From an uncultured Lachnospiraceae bacterium (lineage in GTDB: Bacteria; Bacillota; Clostridia; Lachnospirales; Lachnospiraceae), in NCBI GenBank assembly GCA_947175775.1, contig CAMWNY010000178.1, positions 1 through 5,850 on the forward strand: a stretch of 5,850 nucleotides of DNA, in the 5' to 3' direction. Position 1 is the stretch's first letter. Each line of letters opens with the position of its first letter. The notes under the pieces were generated by a model, which made no database searches, had not been told where the DNA came from, and saw only the letters and a program-made list of their open reading frames with translations. A program made the translations under genes and the position numbers. Below are positions 4,436 through 5,850 of the stretch, one piece after another.

Positions 4436-5850
4436 ATGATAAATTCCCTGACAAAACTTGCGCTCAAAAGACCAGTGTCGGCACTTTTAATCGTTCTTGC
4501 GCTTGTCGTGTTCGGTATCAGCTCGGTACTTGGATTTAAACTCGAGCTGACGCCCGACATGGAAATGCCCATGCTCTTTGTCATGACCGTCTATCAGGGC
4601 GGCGACCCGGAAACGACGGAAGAGCTTGTGACAAAGGTGATTGAGGATACGGGAAAAACGCTTTCCGGTGTGGATTCGATTACGTCACAGTCATCGGCGA
4701 ACTTTTCTATGGTAATGTTTACATACGATTACGGCGTGGATACGAGCGAAGCGTATTCGGATTTACGAAGCGCACTGGATACTGCGTCTTTGCAGCTTCC
4801 CGATGACGCGCAGGATCCGGTAATTGTGGAAATGAACATGAATTCGATGCCGGTGATAACGCTTTCCGTTACCTCGACGGCGGATGTGGATGCACTTGCC
4901 TTTGTGGAGGAGGAGATTGAACCGGAGCTTGACCGTATCGCGGACATTGCAGACGTTTCGGTTTCGGGCGGCGAGTCGCAGTATATCAGCATTACGCTGC
5001 ACAAGGAAAAGCTGCAGCAGTACGGCATGACCATGTCGAATATTGCAACGTATATTTCAACGACGGACTTTACAATCCCTGTCGGAACAGTTGAACAGGG
5101 CAGGCAGGACATCAGCACCTCGGCCTCCTCAAAGCCGGAAACGCTGATGGATTTGCAGAATGTGCCGCTGATTACGAACAAAGGGCAGGTGATTCGCCTT
5201 TCCGATGTGGCGACCGTATCGATGGCGACGTCGCCAAACGACAGTATCAGCCGCTACAACGGCACGGAGAGTATCAGCGTCAGCATTTCCAAGGCGCAAA
5301 GCGCAGGTACGGTTGACGTATCGAATGCGGTCAAGGCGGTTGTGGAAAAGGCGGCGGCGAAAAATCCCGCCATTCAGATTGACATTTCTTATGACTCTGC
5401 GGACAGTATTATAGAGTCGTTAAGCTCGGTGGCAGAAACGCTGATTCTTGGTGTCCTGTTCTCCATGCTTGTACTTTTTATCTTTTTCGGGGACTTTAAG
5501 GCGAGCCTGATTGTCGGCAGTTCTATGCCGATTTCACTGCTTGCAACCCTGATTTTTATGAGTTTTGCAGGCTTTTCGCTCAACGTGGTGACAATGGGTT
5601 CCCTCGTTATCGCAATCGGTATGATGGTGGACTCTTCCATTGTCGTTTTGGAGAGCTGTTTCCGCTTAAAGGACAAAAAGCCTGATTTTAAAGAGGCGGC
5701 GCTTGAAGGTACGAAAGTGGTCGCAAATTCCGTTACGGCGTCGACGATTACGACGGTTGTCGTTTATCTGCCGCTGGCTATGATGAAAGGGCTTTCGGGT
5801 CAGATGTTTTCGCAGCTTGGCTATACGATTATCATCGCAATGCTTTCTTC
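4436..5850 (+). CDS. RND (HAE1/AcrB-like) efflux permease, N-terminal half; 3' end cut by window edge
   Basis: This inner-membrane proton-driven exporter is the partner of the adaptor just upstream. 471 residues are visible of an expected total near 1000-1050. TM1 is at about 12-33, right after the typical start (LTKLALKRPVSALL). A large extracytoplasmic porter region follows (about 34-332), including the ELTPDMEMP segment. TM2 is at about 333-351, TM3 at 357-380, TM4 at 384-406 and TM5 at 430-450, with TM6 cut by the edge. The family signature LVIAIGMMVDSSIVVLES lies in TM4. Asp399 matches AcrB Asp407, but the next residue is Ser400 where AcrB has Asp408, and the usual VEN is LES. Several antisense reading frames exist here but are shadows. 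The start is the ATG at 4436 with a strong ribosome binding site. Role as an RND permease is strong; substrate is unknown. Confidence 0.95.
   Translation, partial: MINSLTKLALKRPVSALLIVLALVVFGISSVLGFKLELTPDMEMPMLFVMTVYQGGDPETTEELVTKVIEDTGKTLSGVDSITSQSSANFSMVMFTYDYGVDTSEAYSDLRSALDTASLQLPDDAQDPVIVEMNMNSMPVITLSVTSTADVDALAFVEEEIEPELDRIADIADVSVSGGESQYISITLHKEKLQQYGMTMSNIATYISTTDFTIPVGTVEQGRQDISTSASSKPETLMDLQNVPLITNKGQVIRLSDVATVSMATSPNDSISRYNGTESISVSISKAQSAGTVDVSNAVKAVVEKAAAKNPAIQIDISYDSADSIIESLSSVAETLILGVLFSMLVLFIFFGDFKASLIVGSSMPISLLATLIFMSFAGFSLNVVTMGSLVIAIGMMVDSSIVVLESCFRLKDKKPDFKEAALEGTKVVANSVTASTITTVVVYLPLAMMKGLSGQMFSQLGYTIIIAMLS

Noticed and set aside
4729..5676. Minus-strand frames 4729-5181, 4763-5002 and 5389-5676 inside the permease region
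   Set aside because: They are Ser/Thr-rich antisense shadows of the RND permease, which has continuous family motifs on the plus strand.
1..5850. CRISPR array, insertion sequence, phage or toxin-antitoxin system
   Set aside because: No regularly spaced direct repeats, transposase or integrase motifs, or paired small toxin-like genes were seen on either strand.

Overview
The window looks like chromosomal DNA from a low-to-moderate GC Firmicute. It most resembles a clostridial gut or rumen species of the Lachnospiraceae type. This is inferred from strong AGGAGG-like ribosome binding sites, very AT-rich intergenic DNA beside balanced coding DNA, the flavour of the encoded proteins, and an RND pump whose adaptor is a lipoprotein. 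No rRNA or other taxonomic marker is present, so the assignment is an inference.

Layout. (1) Bases 1-976, minus strand: the first 325 residues of a PLP-dependent aspartate-type aminotransferase (type Ic family), cut by the left edge. (2) Bases 977-1344: a divergent intergenic region with a good minus-strand promoter and several short inverted repeats. (3) Bases 1345-1959, plus strand: a short, divergent cis-prenyltransferase of the undecaprenyl diphosphate synthase family. Its stop codon lies inside a perfect 18-bp inverted repeat (1940-1978), probably a bidirectional terminator. (4) Bases 1987-2691, minus strand: a secreted protein with a signal peptide, an Ig-like N-terminal half and an unassigned beta-rich C-terminal half. 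It has its own promoter. (5) Bases 2692-2951: an AT-rich divergent control region. (6) Bases 2952-4421 and 4436 to the right edge, plus strand: a two-gene efflux operon. It encodes a lipoprotein membrane-fusion adaptor with a long coiled coil and the first 471 residues of an HAE1-type RND permease.

How they work together. The adaptor and permease are clearly one functional unit: 14 bases separate them, and the permease Shine-Dalgarno overlaps the adaptor stop. In a single-membrane cell the lipid-anchored adaptor would sit on the outer face and contact the extracytoplasmic porter domain of the permease. The aminotransferase, prenyltransferase and secreted protein each have their own transcription arrangement, and nothing in the sequence links them to the pump or to each other.

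There is no CRISPR array, complete mobile element, tRNA or rRNA. I do not see an obviously new multi-gene system. The most unusual items are the shortened prenyltransferase with replaced active-site residues, the Asp-Ser pair replacing the usual Asp-Asp in TM4 of the RND permease, and the unassigned secreted protein.
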